Assembly: GCF_900105205.1 (NCBI RefSeq)
Contig: NZ_FNSQ01000005.1
Span: forward strand, 1,364,001-1,428,000
DNA from: Microbacterium hydrocarbonoxydans
GTDB taxonomy: Bacteria; Actinomycetota; Actinomycetes; Actinomycetales; Microbacteriaceae
DNA length: 64,000 nt
Direction of reading: 5' to 3'
Position 1 is the stretch's first letter, and each line of letters opens with the position of its first letter. The translations under genes were made by a program, and so were the position numbers. The notes beneath the pieces are model-generated. The model was given only the letters and a program-made list of their open reading frames with translations, did no database searches and was not told where the DNA came from. Shown piece after piece: positions 15,917 to 24,816 of this stretch.

Positions 15917-17683
15917 GTGACTGCTGCTTCCGACGATTCCACCGATCAGGTGGCTGACGCTGCCCCCTCGACCGTGAAGAAGACGCCGGCGCGGAAGAGT
16001 CCGGCGAAGAAGACGACCGGCGGTCGGACCTCGACGAAGTCCGCTGCCGACAGGGCGGCGACGACCATCGAGGTCGTGGCGGAGCCGGCGCTGACGATCG
16101 ACCGTCCCGTCGGCGGCGCCTCGACGAAGACGCCGGCGAAGAAGACCACGTCGACCGCCGCCCGCACGGCGGCCGCGAAGAACTCGGCACGCGCCTCCGG
16201 CGCTCGCTCGACCGGTGCGAAGTCCGCCGCGGCACGTACGACGGCTGCGAAGTCGACGGCCGCGAAGAGCAACCCTGCGACAGCGGCGAAGTCGTCGACT
16301 GCGGCACGCGCGACGACGCCCAAGGCGACAGCGGCGAAGAGCGCGACCGCGAAGAGCACAGCCTCCAAGACCGCCGCCGCGAAGGCGGCGGCGGAGAAGA
16401 GCGCCGCAGCGAAGTCCTCCGCTCGCACGACGGCGGCTCGCAGCGCAGCCGCCAAGACCGCTGCAGCGAAGGCAGCCGCAGCGAAGGCAGCCGCAGCGAA
16501 GGCTGCCGCAGCGGAAGCGGACGAGGCAGAAGCCGCCGCGGCGGATGCTGAAGTCGCGCAGACGTACACGCCATCCCCCGAGGCGGAGTCCGCTACGGCC
16601 GCCATCGACTCGCAACCGGCACCGGACTCATCGCTCCATGGTCCCTCCGAGTCGGACGAGGCTCCGGCCGCGAAGGTCGGCATCGCCGAGGCGGCTCCCG
16701 AGACGGCAGCTCCGCAGGAGAGGATCGCCGAGGAGCCCCCAGTAGAGGAGACCATCGCTGAGGAACGCCCCGTGGAGGAGGCTCCCGTGGAGGAGGCTCC
16801 CGTGGAGGAGACCACTGCGGACGAGGCGACCGATGAGGCCGTGCTTTCGGATCCGGACGTGGTCGGCGTCTCCGATGCAGACGTCTCCGATGAGGCGGTC
16901 GGCGACGTCGGCGCGGCATCCGCGACCGAGGCCATCCGCCTCCGGGGTCTCGTGAAGACGTTCGGCGATCACGTCGCCGTCAACGGCATCGATCTGACGG
17001 TTCCGGCGGGGTCGTTCTACGGCATCGTGGGGCCCAACGGCGCCGGCAAGACGACAACGCTCTCGATCGTCGCCGGTCTGCTCCGCGCGGACGCCGGGGA
17101 GGTCGTCATCTGCGGCATCGACCAGGCGGCCAAGCCGCTCGCCGCGAAGCGGATGATGGGGGTGCTGCCCGATCGTCTGCGGACGTTCGACCGGCTCACC
17201 GGGCGCCAGCTCCTCTACTACTACGGTCTGCTGCGCGGCCTCACGTCCGACGTGATCGAGAAGCGCGTCGGCGACCTCGCGCGTGCATTCGACCTCGGTG
17301 AGGCGCTCAACCGCGTCGTCTCGGACTACTCGGCCGGCATGACGAAGAAGATCATGCTCGCCGGGGCGATGATCCATTCGCCGCGGGTGCTCGTCCTCGA
17401 TGAGCCCTTCGAGGCGGTCGACCCGGTGTCCTCCGCGGTCATCCTCGACATCCTGCGCGCGTACGTCGCGCACGGCGGCACCGTCATCCTCTCCAGCCAC
17501 GGCATGGATCTGGTGGAGCGGGTGTGCTCTCGTGTGGCGATCATCGTCGGCGGAGACGTGCTCGCGGAGGGGACCATCGACGAGGTGCGCGCGGGGCAGA
17601 CCCTCGAGGCCCGGTTCGTCGAGCTCTCCGGCGGCATCGGAGAGGTGGAGGGGCTCGAGTGGCTGCACACGTTCTCCGACTGA
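15917..17683 (+). CDS. ABC transporter ATP-binding protein with long histone-H1-like N-terminal tail
   Basis: 588 residues in three parts. Residues 1-200 are almost entirely Ala, Lys, Ser and Thr, with repeated AAKS/AAKT units like histone H1 or mycobacterial HupB tails. Residues 200-335 are acidic, with repeats such as VEEAPVEE. Residues 335-588 are an ABC ATPase: Walker A GPNGAGKTT (372-380), signature variant SAGMT, Walker B VLVLDEP, and an H-loop SSHG. The partner permease follows with an overlap of 25 bp. The ATPase should energise an ABC-2-type exporter at the membrane. The tail is unusual and may bind DNA or teichoic acid, or act as a flexible tether; this is not established. Confidence 0.85.
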   Translation: MTAASDDSTDQVADAAPSTVKKTPARKSPAKKTTGGRTSTKSAADRAATTIEVVAEPALTIDRPVGGASTKTPAKKTTSTAARTAAAKNSARASGARSTGAKSAAARTTAAKSTAAKSNPATAAKSSTAARATTPKATAAKSATAKSTASKTAAAKAAAEKSAAAKSSARTTAARSAAAKTAAAKAAAAKAAAAKAAAAEADEAEAAAADAEVAQTYTPSPEAESATAAIDSQPAPDSSLHGPSESDEAPAAKVGIAEAAPETAAPQERIAEEPPVEETIAEERPVEEAPVEEAPVEETTADEATDEAVLSDPDVVGVSDADVSDEAVGDVGAASATEAIRLRGLVKTFGDHVAVNGIDLTVPAGSFYGIVGPNGAGKTTTLSIVAGLLRADAGEVVICGIDQAAKPLAAKRMMGVLPDRLRTFDRLTGRQLLYYYGLLRGLTSDVIEKRVGDLARAFDLGEALNRVVSDYSAGMTKKIMLAGAMIHSPRVLVLDEPFEAVDPVSSAVILDILRAYVAHGGTVILSSHGMDLVERVCSRVAIIVGGDVLAEGTIDEVRAGQTLEARFVELSGGIGEVEGLEWLHTFSD

Positions 17684-19224
17684 GGGCGGCGCTCCTGATC
17701 GGATCGCTCCGCGGCGAACGTCGGGTGCGCACCCTGGTCATGCTCGCTGTCGTCGTCATCCTGACCGCCCTGGTGTGCAGCGCCGTCCTGAGTCTCGATG
17801 ACGCCCCGGTGGCCGTCGCCCGCACGGTCATCGTGCTCGGCAGCGCCGCACTGCTGCTCGGCTTCCTGGTGGGGCCGATCCTGGTCGGCGCGGTCGACCA
17901 GCTCGATCCGCGACGCTTCGCGGTCTTCGGCGTCGACGAGCGGCAGATGCCGTGGATCCTCGCGCTCGCGTCATTCATCAGCGTCCCGAGCCTCGCTCTC
18001 ATCGCCGTCAACGTCAGCGTCTGCATCGTCGCGATCAGGCTCGGCGCCCCCTGGATGGTGGCCGTACTGACGAGCCTGGTCGGACTCCTCAGCATGGTGC
18101 TGTCCGCGCGCATCGGGATGGCCGTGAACGCGCTGCTCCTGCCGGAGCGCCGCTCCCGCGAGCTGACCGCCCTCTTCGCGCTCGCCGTCATCGTCATCGC
18201 CTTCCCGGTCGCGGTCTTCCTCGCCTCGCTGAAGTGGGACGGACAGGTGCCGGCCGCGGTCGCCGCGCTGACGGCATCGGTCGGCTTCACCCCGTTCGCA
18301 GCCTCGTCGAGGTTCCTCTTCTCCTTCGCCGCCGATGATGTCGCCGGCGCGTGGACGAGCGGCGTCATCGCCCTTCTCACGGTCATCGGCCTCTGGGCGC
18401 TGTGGACCTGGCTCGTGCGTCGACTGCTCACCACGACCGAGCGCCCGGCCGCGTCGCGGGAGCGCTCCGGCCTCGGCTGGTTCGGACTGCTGCCCTCGAA
18501 CGCCTTCGGGGCGATCGCGGCACGCAGCCTCGTCTACTGGCTCCGTGATCGCCGATACATCATGAACCTCATCGTCGTGCCGATCGCCGGTGTGCTGACG
18601 GTCTTCCCGCTGCTGATCGCCGGCGTCCCGCTCGAGATCGCCGCGCTGGTGCCCGTGCCGGTGATGGCGCTGTTCTTCGGCTGGCTCCCGCACAACGACG
18701 TCGCCTACGACTCGACCGCCCTGTGGACCCATGTGGCCAGTGGCGTCCGCGGCATCCCGGACCGCCTCGGCCGACTCGTGCCCGTCATCCTGGTTGCCCT
18801 GCCCGTGCTCGCGATCGCCGTGCCGCTGACCCTGCTGTGGATCGACGACTGGCGTCTGCTGCTGCCGCTCACCGGCCTCGGCGCGAGCCTGCTGCTGTCG
18901 GCGCTGGGCTTCTCGAGCATCGTCTCGGTCATCGCGCCGTATGCGGTGTCACGCCCAGGCGACAGTCCCTTCCAGCAGCCGCAGCGGCCGACGTCGCGAG
19001 GTGCCTACGGCCCGGCCGCGGCGTTCCTCGGAGCGATTGCGGTGAGCATCCCGACGATCTGGCTGCTCGTGCTCACGATGGTCGACGGATCGCAGTTCGC
19101 GCCGGCGACGTTCTGGGCGGGCCTCGCCACGGGGATCATCGTCCTCGCGGCCGGAGTCGCCGTCGGCGGGCGCATCTTCGAGCGCGAAGGCGAGCGGCTG
19201 ATGGAGTTCGTCGAGACGGCGTGA
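17659..19224 (+). CDS. ABC-2-type transporter permease
   Basis: 521-residue polytopic membrane protein with about 10-12 hydrophobic helices and no ATPase motif. It is translated from a GTG inside the end of the ATPase gene, with GGAGGGG just upstream. An N-terminal SLRGERRVRTL cytosolic segment precedes the first helix. Overlap and order make it the membrane partner of the tailed ATPase. The substrate is unknown and no binding protein is encoded, so export is more likely than import. Confidence 0.82.
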   Translation: MAAHVLRLRAALLIGSLRGERRVRTLVMLAVVVILTALVCSAVLSLDDAPVAVARTVIVLGSAALLLGFLVGPILVGAVDQLDPRRFAVFGVDERQMPWILALASFISVPSLALIAVNVSVCIVAIRLGAPWMVAVLTSLVGLLSMVLSARIGMAVNALLLPERRSRELTALFALAVIVIAFPVAVFLASLKWDGQVPAAVAALTASVGFTPFAASSRFLFSFAADDVAGAWTSGVIALLTVIGLWALWTWLVRRLLTTTERPAASRERSGLGWFGLLPSNAFGAIAARSLVYWLRDRRYIMNLIVVPIAGVLTVFPLLIAGVPLEIAALVPVPVMALFFGWLPHNDVAYDSTALWTHVASGVRGIPDRLGRLVPVILVALPVLAIAVPLTLLWIDDWRLLLPLTGLGASLLLSALGFSSIVSVIAPYAVSRPGDSPFQQPQRPTSRGAYGPAAAFLGAIAVSIPTIWLLVLTMVDGSQFAPATFWAGLATGIIVLAAGVAVGGRIFEREGERLMEFVETA

Positions 19225-19252
19225 CACCCGCCCGACGGGGCTCCTGCGCGGC

Positions 19253-19258
19253 TAGACT
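19253..19258 (+). promoter_or_regulatory. -10 element of the DUF3039 gene (leaderless)
   Basis: TAGACT, 6 nt before the ATG at 19265. Confidence 0.55.
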
Positions 19259-19264
19259 CTCGGC

Positions 19265-19531
19265 ATGAGTACTCCGCTGGACAGCCCCGATCAGGGCGGC
19301 GTGACAACGCTCGATCGCGAACTGGAAGAACTTCTCCGCGAGGAGAATCTGGAGCCGGGCGACCACGAGCGCTTCTCGCACTACGTCAAGAAGGACAAGA
19401 TCCTCGAGTCCGCCATCACCGGCAAGCCGGTGCGGGCGCTGTGCGGCAAGAAGTGGACGCCGGGTCGCGACCCGGAGAAGTTCCCGATCTGCCCCACCTG
19501 CAAGGAGATCTACGAATCGATGATGGGCTGA
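19265..19531 (+). CDS. DUF3039 domain-containing protein
   Basis: Small 88-residue cytosolic protein conserved in Actinobacteria. Three cysteines (C60 in RALCGKKW, C76 and C79 in ICPTCKEIYE) plus His39 could form a zinc-binding site, as in small ribbon proteins. It begins immediately after the exporter genes but has its own -10 element. It converges on pncB. Its function is unknown. Confidence 0.85.
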   Translation: MSTPLDSPDQGGVTTLDRELEELLREENLEPGDHERFSHYVKKDKILESAITGKPVRALCGKKWTPGRDPEKFPICPTCKEIYESMMG

Positions 19532-19560
19532 GCTAGGAGTTCAGCCCTCGTGGACTCGCG

Positions 19561-20886
19561 TCAGCTTGCGTCGACGTAGACGGTGGGGATCGCCGGGTCC
19601 GACTTGCTGAGCGCCAGCGCTCGCACGGGCAGCTCCTCGCGCACGCGCAGGTGGTGCTCGCGAGCGGATGCCGTGCCCTGCGGCCCCTCGAAGGAGGTGT
19701 CGATGTCGCCGCGCTCGACGAACGTCGTCTGCAGCGCTCGTCCGTCCGGGTGCTCGCTCGGGGTGTCGAGCTCCTCGAAGCCGTCCGACACGACCACCGT
19801 CTCCGTTTCGGCCACGCCGTCGACGAGCGTGCGGAAGGCGGCCTTGCGACCGCCGTGCGACGCCTTGTCGGTCGAAGCCTTGGCGACGCCGATCCAGGCG
19901 CCGTCCGGATCCTGTCGCGCGACCAGCTTGTAGACCATGCTCGCCGTGGGGTACCCGGAGCCGGTCACGACCGAGGTGCCGACGCCGTAGGAGTCGACGG
20001 GTGACGCGGCCAGAGCGGCGATCGCGTATTCGTCCAGGTCGCTGGTCACGGTGATCCTGGTGCCGGTGGCGCCGAGCTCGTCGAGCTGCGCCCGCACCTC
20101 AGCGGCCACGATCGGGAGGTCGCCCGAGTCGATGCGCACGCCTCCCAGCTCCGTTCCCGCGACGCGGATCGCGGTCTCGACGCCCGTGCGGATGTCGTAG
20201 GTGTCGACGAGGAGCGTCGTCCCGGTGCCGAGGCTGTCGATCTGCGATCGGAACGCCTCCTCCTCGCTCTCGTGCAGAAGCGTCCAGGAATGGGCGGCGG
20301 TGCCCATGGTCGGGATGCCCCAGCGCCGCCCTGCTTCGAGGTTGCTCGTCGCCCGGAACCCGGCGATATACGCGGCGCGGGCAGCGGCGACCGCTGACTG
20401 CTCGGCGGCTCGGCGGGAGCCCATCTCGGCCAGGGGGCGCTCACCGGCGGCGATGCTCATCCTGGACGCCGCCGTGGCGACAGCGGAGTCATGATTGAGG
20501 ACGCTGAGCGCCAGTGTCTCCAGTACGACGGCGTCGGCGAAGCTGCCCTCGACCGTGAGGATGGGGGAGCCGGGGAAGTACAGCTCGCCTTCGCGGTAGC
20601 CACGGATGGATCCGGTGAAGCGGTAGTTCTCGAGGTAGATCAGGGACTCGGCATCCACCACGTCGTTGTCGCGAAGGAAGCGCAGCTCGTCGTCTTCGAA
20701 GCGGAACTCGCGCAGCAGTGTGAGCAGACGGCCGGTGCCGGCGACGACGCCGAAACGGCGCCCGCCGGAGAGTCGACGCGAGAACAGCTCGAACACGCTG
20801 GGGCGTGATGCGGTGCCGTCGCGCAGGGCGGCGGCGAGCATCGTGAGTTCGTAACGGTCGGTCAGCAGCGCCGTGGACGTCGTCAT
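19561..20886 (-). CDS. pncB: Nicotinate phosphoribosyltransferase
   Basis: 441-residue NAD-salvage enzyme that makes nicotinate mononucleotide from nicotinate and PRPP. The N-terminus TALLTDRYELTML is diagnostic. The core includes EMGSRRAAEQS, GTAAHSW (with the His region that is phosphorylated in the family), GVRIDSGDL and GTSVVTGSGYP. The ATG at 20886 matches the family start and has a TAAGCT -10 7 nt upstream; a longer in-frame extension is not conserved sequence. It diverges from murI. Confidence 0.93.
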   Translation of the reverse strand: MTTSTALLTDRYELTMLAAALRDGTASRPSVFELFSRRLSGGRRFGVVAGTGRLLTLLREFRFEDDELRFLRDNDVVDAESLIYLENYRFTGSIRGYREGELYFPGSPILTVEGSFADAVVLETLALSVLNHDSAVATAASRMSIAAGERPLAEMGSRRAAEQSAVAAARAAYIAGFRATSNLEAGRRWGIPTMGTAAHSWTLLHESEEEAFRSQIDSLGTGTTLLVDTYDIRTGVETAIRVAGTELGGVRIDSGDLPIVAAEVRAQLDELGATGTRITVTSDLDEYAIAALAASPVDSYGVGTSVVTGSGYPTASMVYKLVARQDPDGAWIGVAKASTDKASHGGRKAAFRTLVDGVAETETVVVSDGFEELDTPSEHPDGRALQTTFVERGDIDTSFEGPQGTASAREHHLRVREELPVRALALSKSDPAIPTVYVDAS

Positions 20887-20893
20887 GCGCTTC

Positions 20894-20899
20894 AGCTTA
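20894..20899 (-). promoter_or_regulatory. -10 element of pncB (leaderless)
   Basis: TAAGCT on the minus strand, 7 nt before ATG 20886. Confidence 0.5.
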
Positions 20900-20948
20900 G
20901 TGACGACATCCGTTCGGGTTGCTGAGCGTGACGCGGGGCGTGCGCGGG

Positions 20949-20954
20949 TAGGCT
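20949..20954 (+). promoter_or_regulatory. -10 element of the murI operon
   Basis: TAGGCT, 8 nt before ATG 20963. The GAGGAG between them may act as a short ribosome-binding site or lie mostly upstream of the transcript start. Confidence 0.5.
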
Positions 20955-20962
20955 GAGGAGTC

Positions 20963-21796
20963 ATGAACGACGCCCCGATCGGAATCTTCGACTCCGGTGT
21001 CGGCGGACTCACGGTGGCCAGGGCCATCAGAGCCCAGCTGCCGCGGGAATCGTTCGTCTACATCGGCGACACGGCGCATTCGCCGTACGGTCCGAAGCCG
21101 ATCGCCGATGTGCGCCGCTACAGCCTCGAGGTCCTGGACACGCTGGTCGACCAGGGCGTCAAGATGCTCGTGATCGCCTGCAACACGGCATCCGCCGCCA
21201 TGCTGCGCGATGCCAGGGAGCGCTATGACGTCCCGGTCGTCGAGGTCATCGGCCCTGCCGTGCGCCGCGCCGTCTCGACGACCCGCAACGGACGGGTCGG
21301 TGTGATCGGCACCGTCGGGACGATCGGGTCGCGCGCCTATCAGGACATGCTCGAGGTGAATGAGCGGCTCGAGGTCTTCACGGCCGCCTGCCCTCGCTTC
21401 GTCGAGTTCGTCGAGGGAGGCATCACGGGCACACCGGAGGTCCTCGCCACGGCCGAGGAGTACCTGGCACCGCTGCGCGACGCCGATGTCGACACCCTCG
21501 TGCTCGGCTGCACGCATTACCCGTTCCTGCGCGGCGCCATCAGCTACGTCATGGGCGAGGGCGTCACCCTCGTCTCCAGCGACGACGAGACCGCGGGCGA
21601 CGTTTACCGCCAGCTCGTGCGCGGCGACCTGCTCGCCTCGCCGGACGCCACCGCGTCGTACGTCTACGAGGCGACCGGCGACTCCACGATCGAGTTCACG
21701 GCGCTCGCCAACCGTCTGATGGGCCGCGAGGTGCGCGACGTCCAGCTCGTGCAGACCGGTGTCATCACGCTTCCTGAACCGGCCCCCGGTTCCTGA
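20963..21796 (+). CDS. murI: Glutamate racemase
   Basis: 277-residue enzyme making D-glutamate for peptidoglycan. Family motifs are [13 protein letters not shown] at the N-terminus, catalytic Cys73 in ACNTASA and catalytic Cys183 in GCTHYPFLR, with the PYGPK substrate loop between. It is first of three same-strand genes (murI, rph, rdgB), a standard actinobacterial grouping. Confidence 0.97.
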   Translation: MNDAPIGIFDSGVGGLTVARAIRAQLPRESFVYIGDTAHSPYGPKPIADVRRYSLEVLDTLVDQGVKMLVIACNTASAAMLRDARERYDVPVVEVIGPAVRRAVSTTRNGRVGVIGTVGTIGSRAYQDMLEVNERLEVFTAACPRFVEFVEGGITGTPEVLATAEEYLAPLRDADVDTLVLGCTHYPFLRGAISYVMGEGVTLVSSDDETAGDVYRQLVRGDLLASPDATASYVYEATGDSTIEFTALANRLMGREVRDVQLVQTGVITLPEPAPGS

Positions 21797-21843
21797 TCCC
21801 TCCCGCAGCATCCGCGTCACCCACCCCCACCCGAAAGAAGCCC

Positions 21844-22578
21844 ATGACCAGCATCGTCCGTGCCGACGGCCGCTCCACCGACCAGCTCCGCGAGATCACC
21901 ATCGAACGAGGCTGGAGCAGCCATGCCGAGGGATCGGCGCTGATCAGCTTCGGCGGCACCAAGGTGCTGTGCACCGCTTCGTTCACCAACGGCGTGCCGC
22001 GCTGGCTGACCGGCAAGGGCAAGGGATGGGTGACCGCCGAGTACTCGATGCTGCCCAGGGCGACGAACAGCCGCAACGACCGCGAGAGCGTGAAGGGTCG
22101 CATCGGCGGACGCACGCATGAGATCTCCCGTCTGATCGGTCGCGCACTGCGCGCTGTCGTCGACACCAAGGCCCTGGGCGAGAACACGATCGTGATCGAC
22201 TGCGATGTTCTGCAGGCCGACGGCGGCACCCGCACTGCCGCGATCACCGGTGCCTACGTCGCGCTGGCGGACGCGATCGAGTGGGGCCGCGAGAAGAAGT
22301 TCATCGGCAAGAACGCAACGCCGCTGCTCGATTCGGTCGCCGCGGTCTCGGTCGGCATCATCGACGGCGAACCCATGCTCGATCTCGCATATGTCGAGGA
22401 CGTCCGGGCGGAGACCGACATGAACGTCGTCGTCACCGGCCGCGGCCTGTTCGTCGAGGTACAGGGCACGGCTGAGGGTGCACCGTTCGACAAGCGCGAA
22501 CTCGATGCGCTGCTCGACCTGGGAGTCGCCGGCTGCGCCGACCTCAAGGATCAGCAGCTGAAGGCTCTCGCAGGCTGA
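21844..22578 (+). CDS. rph: Ribonuclease PH
   Basis: 244-residue phosphorolytic 3'-5' exoribonuclease that trims tRNA 3' ends. It begins with [13 protein letters not shown] and contains the phosphate-binding [15 protein letters not shown], the core [16 protein letters not shown] and a C-terminal helix. It lies 47 bp after murI with an AAAGAAGCCC leader before the ATG. Its stop shares a base with the rdgB start (TGATG). Confidence 0.97.
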   Translation: MTSIVRADGRSTDQLREITIERGWSSHAEGSALISFGGTKVLCTASFTNGVPRWLTGKGKGWVTAEYSMLPRATNSRNDRESVKGRIGGRTHEISRLIGRALRAVVDTKALGENTIVIDCDVLQADGGTRTAAITGAYVALADAIEWGREKKFIGKNATPLLDSVAAVSVGIIDGEPMLDLAYVEDVRAETDMNVVVTGRGLFVEVQGTAEGAPFDKRELDALLDLGVAGCADLKDQQLKALAG

Positions 22579-23171
22579 TGAAGGTCGTCCTCGCCACGCA
22601 CAATCCGCACAAGGTCGCGGAGTTCCAGCAGATCGTCGCGGCGACGCGTCCCGATCTCGAGGTCGTGGGCTATGACGGCCCTGAGCCGGTCGAAGACGGG
22701 ATCACCTTCGCTGAGAACGCGCTGATCAAGGCGCGGGCAGCGTCGGCGCACACGGGTCTCGCAGCGCTCGCCGACGACTCCGGCATCTGCGTCGATGTGC
22801 TCGGCGGGTCGCCCGGCGTCTTCTCCGCCTACTGGGCCGGGCAGAAGAAGGATGCCGCCGCGAACCTCGAGCTGCTGCTCGACCAGCTGCGCGACATCGC
22901 GGATCCGCACCGCAGCGCGCATTTCATCTCAACCATCGCGATCGTGACCCCGGAGGGTGCCGAGCACGTGGTCGTGGGGGACTGGCCAGGACGCCTGGCG
23001 ACCGAGCCGTCGGGAGTCGGCGGCTTCGGCTATGACCCGATCTTCATCCCCGACGGTCAGCCCGCCGGAGTCGAGCGCACCGTGGGGGAGTTCACCGCTG
23101 AAGAGAAGCAGGCGCAGTCGCACCGCGCCCGTGCCTTCGAGAAGCTGGCACCGCTGCTCGCGACACTCTGA
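22578..23171 (+). CDS. rdgB: RdgB/HAM1-type XTP/dITP pyrophosphatase
   Basis: 197-residue enzyme that removes deaminated purine nucleotides (ITP, XTP) from the pool. The N-terminal ATHNPHKVAEF motif, ENALIKARAA, the catalytic ADDSGICVD region and GFGYDPIFIP are all present. Translation is coupled to rph by a TGATG junction. Confidence 0.97.
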   Translation: MKVVLATHNPHKVAEFQQIVAATRPDLEVVGYDGPEPVEDGITFAENALIKARAASAHTGLAALADDSGICVDVLGGSPGVFSAYWAGQKKDAAANLELLLDQLRDIADPHRSAHFISTIAIVTPEGAEHVVVGDWPGRLATEPSGVGGFGYDPIFIPDGQPAGVERTVGEFTAEEKQAQSHRARAFEKLAPLLATL

Positions 23172-23184
23172 GGGGTCGTTCTCT

Positions 23185-23226
23185 TAACCACTACGCTTGA
23201 CGTACTTCATTCGTAGTGGTTACTCT
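23185..23226 (+). promoter_or_regulatory. Palindrome-flanked promoter of the DHFR-like gene
   Basis: An 11-bp perfect inverted repeat TAACCACTACG (23185-23195) / CGTAGTGGTTA (23212-23222), spacer 16 bp, surrounds a TTGACG -35 (23197-23202). Its right arm meets a TACTCT -10 (23221-23226), spacer 18. The start ATG is 7 nt after the -10, so the mRNA is probably leaderless. The layout fits an operator whose bound repressor blocks RNA polymerase. Confidence 0.65.
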
Positions 23227-23233
23227 GGGTGAC

Positions 23234-23809
23234 ATGATAGAACTCACCTATTACATCGGCGTGACCCTCGACGGGTTCATCGCGGGACCCGCCGACGAGG
23301 TCGACTTCTATCCGGTGACTCCCGCATTCGCCGAGATGATGGGCACCGAGCTGGCCGACATCCAGCCGGCGTTCGTCCGTGCGGATCGCGGAGGAGCCGA
23401 CGAGCCGCTCACCCGTTTCGACACGGTGCTGATGGGGCGCCGCACGTATGAGCCGGCGTTGCAGATGGGCATCACCGACCCGTACTCGCAGTTGCGGACG
23501 GTGGTGTTCAGCACCACACAGGAGGATCCGGGGGAGCCGAACGTCGAGATCGTGCGGACGGACCCGGTCGCTCGGGTGAGAGAGCTCAAGGCCGAGCCCG
23601 GCCTCGGCATCTACCTCGCGGGTGGGGCGGTGCTCGCCGGTGTCCTCCTCGACGAAATCGACCGACTGATCGTCAAGAAGTACCCGGTCATCGCCGGGTC
23701 CGGCATCCCGATGGTCAGCCACTCGTTCGCTCCGACGCAGTTCAGCCTGGAGCAGGTGCGGTCGTTCGACAACGGCTGCGTCGTGCTCGAATACTCCCGC
23801 CTGCGCTGA
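23234..23809 (+). CDS. Dihydrofolate reductase family protein (RibD C-terminal-like)
   Basis: 191-residue reductase-fold protein. It starts IELTYYIGVTLDGFIAGP, has the central VLMGRRTYEPAL NADPH-loop region and GIYLAGGAVLAGVLL, and ends with a strand pair. These are typical of YyaP/RibD-C proteins, whose substrates are usually unknown; it is unlikely to be the essential DHFR. The ATG at 23234 is preferred to the GTG at 23216, which would overlap the -10 element. It stands alone behind a palindromic promoter, so it is likely inducible. Confidence 0.82.
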   Translation: MIELTYYIGVTLDGFIAGPADEVDFYPVTPAFAEMMGTELADIQPAFVRADRGGADEPLTRFDTVLMGRRTYEPALQMGITDPYSQLRTVVFSTTQEDPGEPNVEIVRTDPVARVRELKAEPGLGIYLAGGAVLAGVLLDEIDRLIVKKYPVIAGSGIPMVSHSFAPTQFSLEQVRSFDNGCVVLEYSRLR

Positions 23810-23879
23810 GCCGAGGCTACTGAGAATCATCACCATTCCCGACTGGGCGGATACCGGCCGGCGACCGGGGAGGCCGGTC

Positions 23880-23885
23880 TAGCCT
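23880..23885 (+). promoter_or_regulatory. -10 element of the CDF exporter gene (leaderless)
   Basis: TAGCCT, 6 nt before ATG 23892. Confidence 0.5.
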
Positions 23886-23891
23886 GGAGAC

Positions 23892-24812
23892 ATGCACGAT
23901 CACGCGCCCGCCGCCGGCGGCATCCGCTCAGCCGGCCATCGTCGACTTCTGGCGATCTCGCTGACCCTCACCGCGACCGTCATGGTGGTGCAGATCGTCG
24001 GAGCGGCGCTCACCGGATCGCTGGCGCTGCTGGCCGATGCCGCGCACATGTTCACCGATGCCTCGGCCCTCGTGATCGCGCTGATCGCCGCGGCGGTCGC
24101 GGCGCGACCTGCGGACGACCGTCGTACATTCGGATACCAGCGTGCCGAGGTGTTCGGAGCGCTGATCAATGCGATCATCCTGATCCTGCTCGCCGGCTGG
24201 GTCGCGATCGAGGCGATCGGCCGCCTGCTGAACCCGGGCGAGACCGAGGTCGTCGGCGGGCTGATGCTCGTCGTCGCGATCGTCGGCCTCATCGCCAACG
24301 CGATCTCGATGTGGCTTCTGAGCCGTGCGCAGCGCACCAGCATCAACGTGCGAGGCGCCTACCTCGAGGTCATGGGCGATCTGATCGGCTCGGCGATGGT
24401 GATCATCGCGGCGATCGTGATCGTGACGACCGGGTGGATGCCGGCGGACGCGATCGCGTCCATGCTCATCGCCGTGCTCATCATCCCGCGAGCGATCGCG
24501 CTGCTGCGGGAGGTGTTCTCGGTGCTCTCCGAGTCGGCGCCGAAGGGGACGGCGGTGAGCGACATCCGCCAGCACCTCCTCGACTACGACGGGGTCATCG
24601 GCGTCCATGACGTGCACGTCTGGCAGCTCACGCGCGGTGCACCGGTGTTCAGCGCGCACGTCAGTGTGGATCCGGCCCTGCTCGCCGACGGTCGATCGGC
24701 GACGCTTCTCAACGACCTGCAGTCCTGCCTCGCCGATCACTTCGACGTCGCGCACTCGACGTTCCAGATCGAGCCGGCCGAGCAGTCCGACTGCGAACCG
24801 CACCACGCCTGA
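23892..24812 (+). CDS. Cation diffusion facilitator (CzcD/ZitB-type) metal exporter
   Basis: 306-residue H+-coupled divalent metal exporter. It has six membrane helices and an N-terminal His motif MHDHAP. The metal site in helix 2 is ADAAHMFTDASAL (HxxxD) and the second site in helix 5 is YLEVMGDLIGS, where the first position is Glu instead of the usual His. A cytoplasmic domain follows with GVHDVHVWQL, and the tail ends EPHHA. Zinc is the likeliest substrate. It converges on ligD with only 4 bp between the stops. Confidence 0.88.
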   Translation: MHDHAPAAGGIRSAGHRRLLAISLTLTATVMVVQIVGAALTGSLALLADAAHMFTDASALVIALIAAAVAARPADDRRTFGYQRAEVFGALINAIILILLAGWVAIEAIGRLLNPGETEVVGGLMLVVAIVGLIANAISMWLLSRAQRTSINVRGAYLEVMGDLIGSAMVIIAAIVIVTTGWMPADAIASMLIAVLIIPRAIALLREVFSVLSESAPKGTAVSDIRQHLLDYDGVIGVHDVHVWQLTRGAPVFSAHVSVDPALLADGRSATLLNDLQSCLADHFDVAHSTFQIEPAEQSDCEPHHA

Positions 24813-24816
24813 GGTC

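Noticed and set aside
15930..16560. AAK-repeat DNA as a tandem-repeat or CRISPR-like array
   Set aside because: The periodicity comes from low-complexity coding sequence (Ala/Lys/Ser codons) in one open frame. Units vary and there are no conserved repeats with unique spacers.
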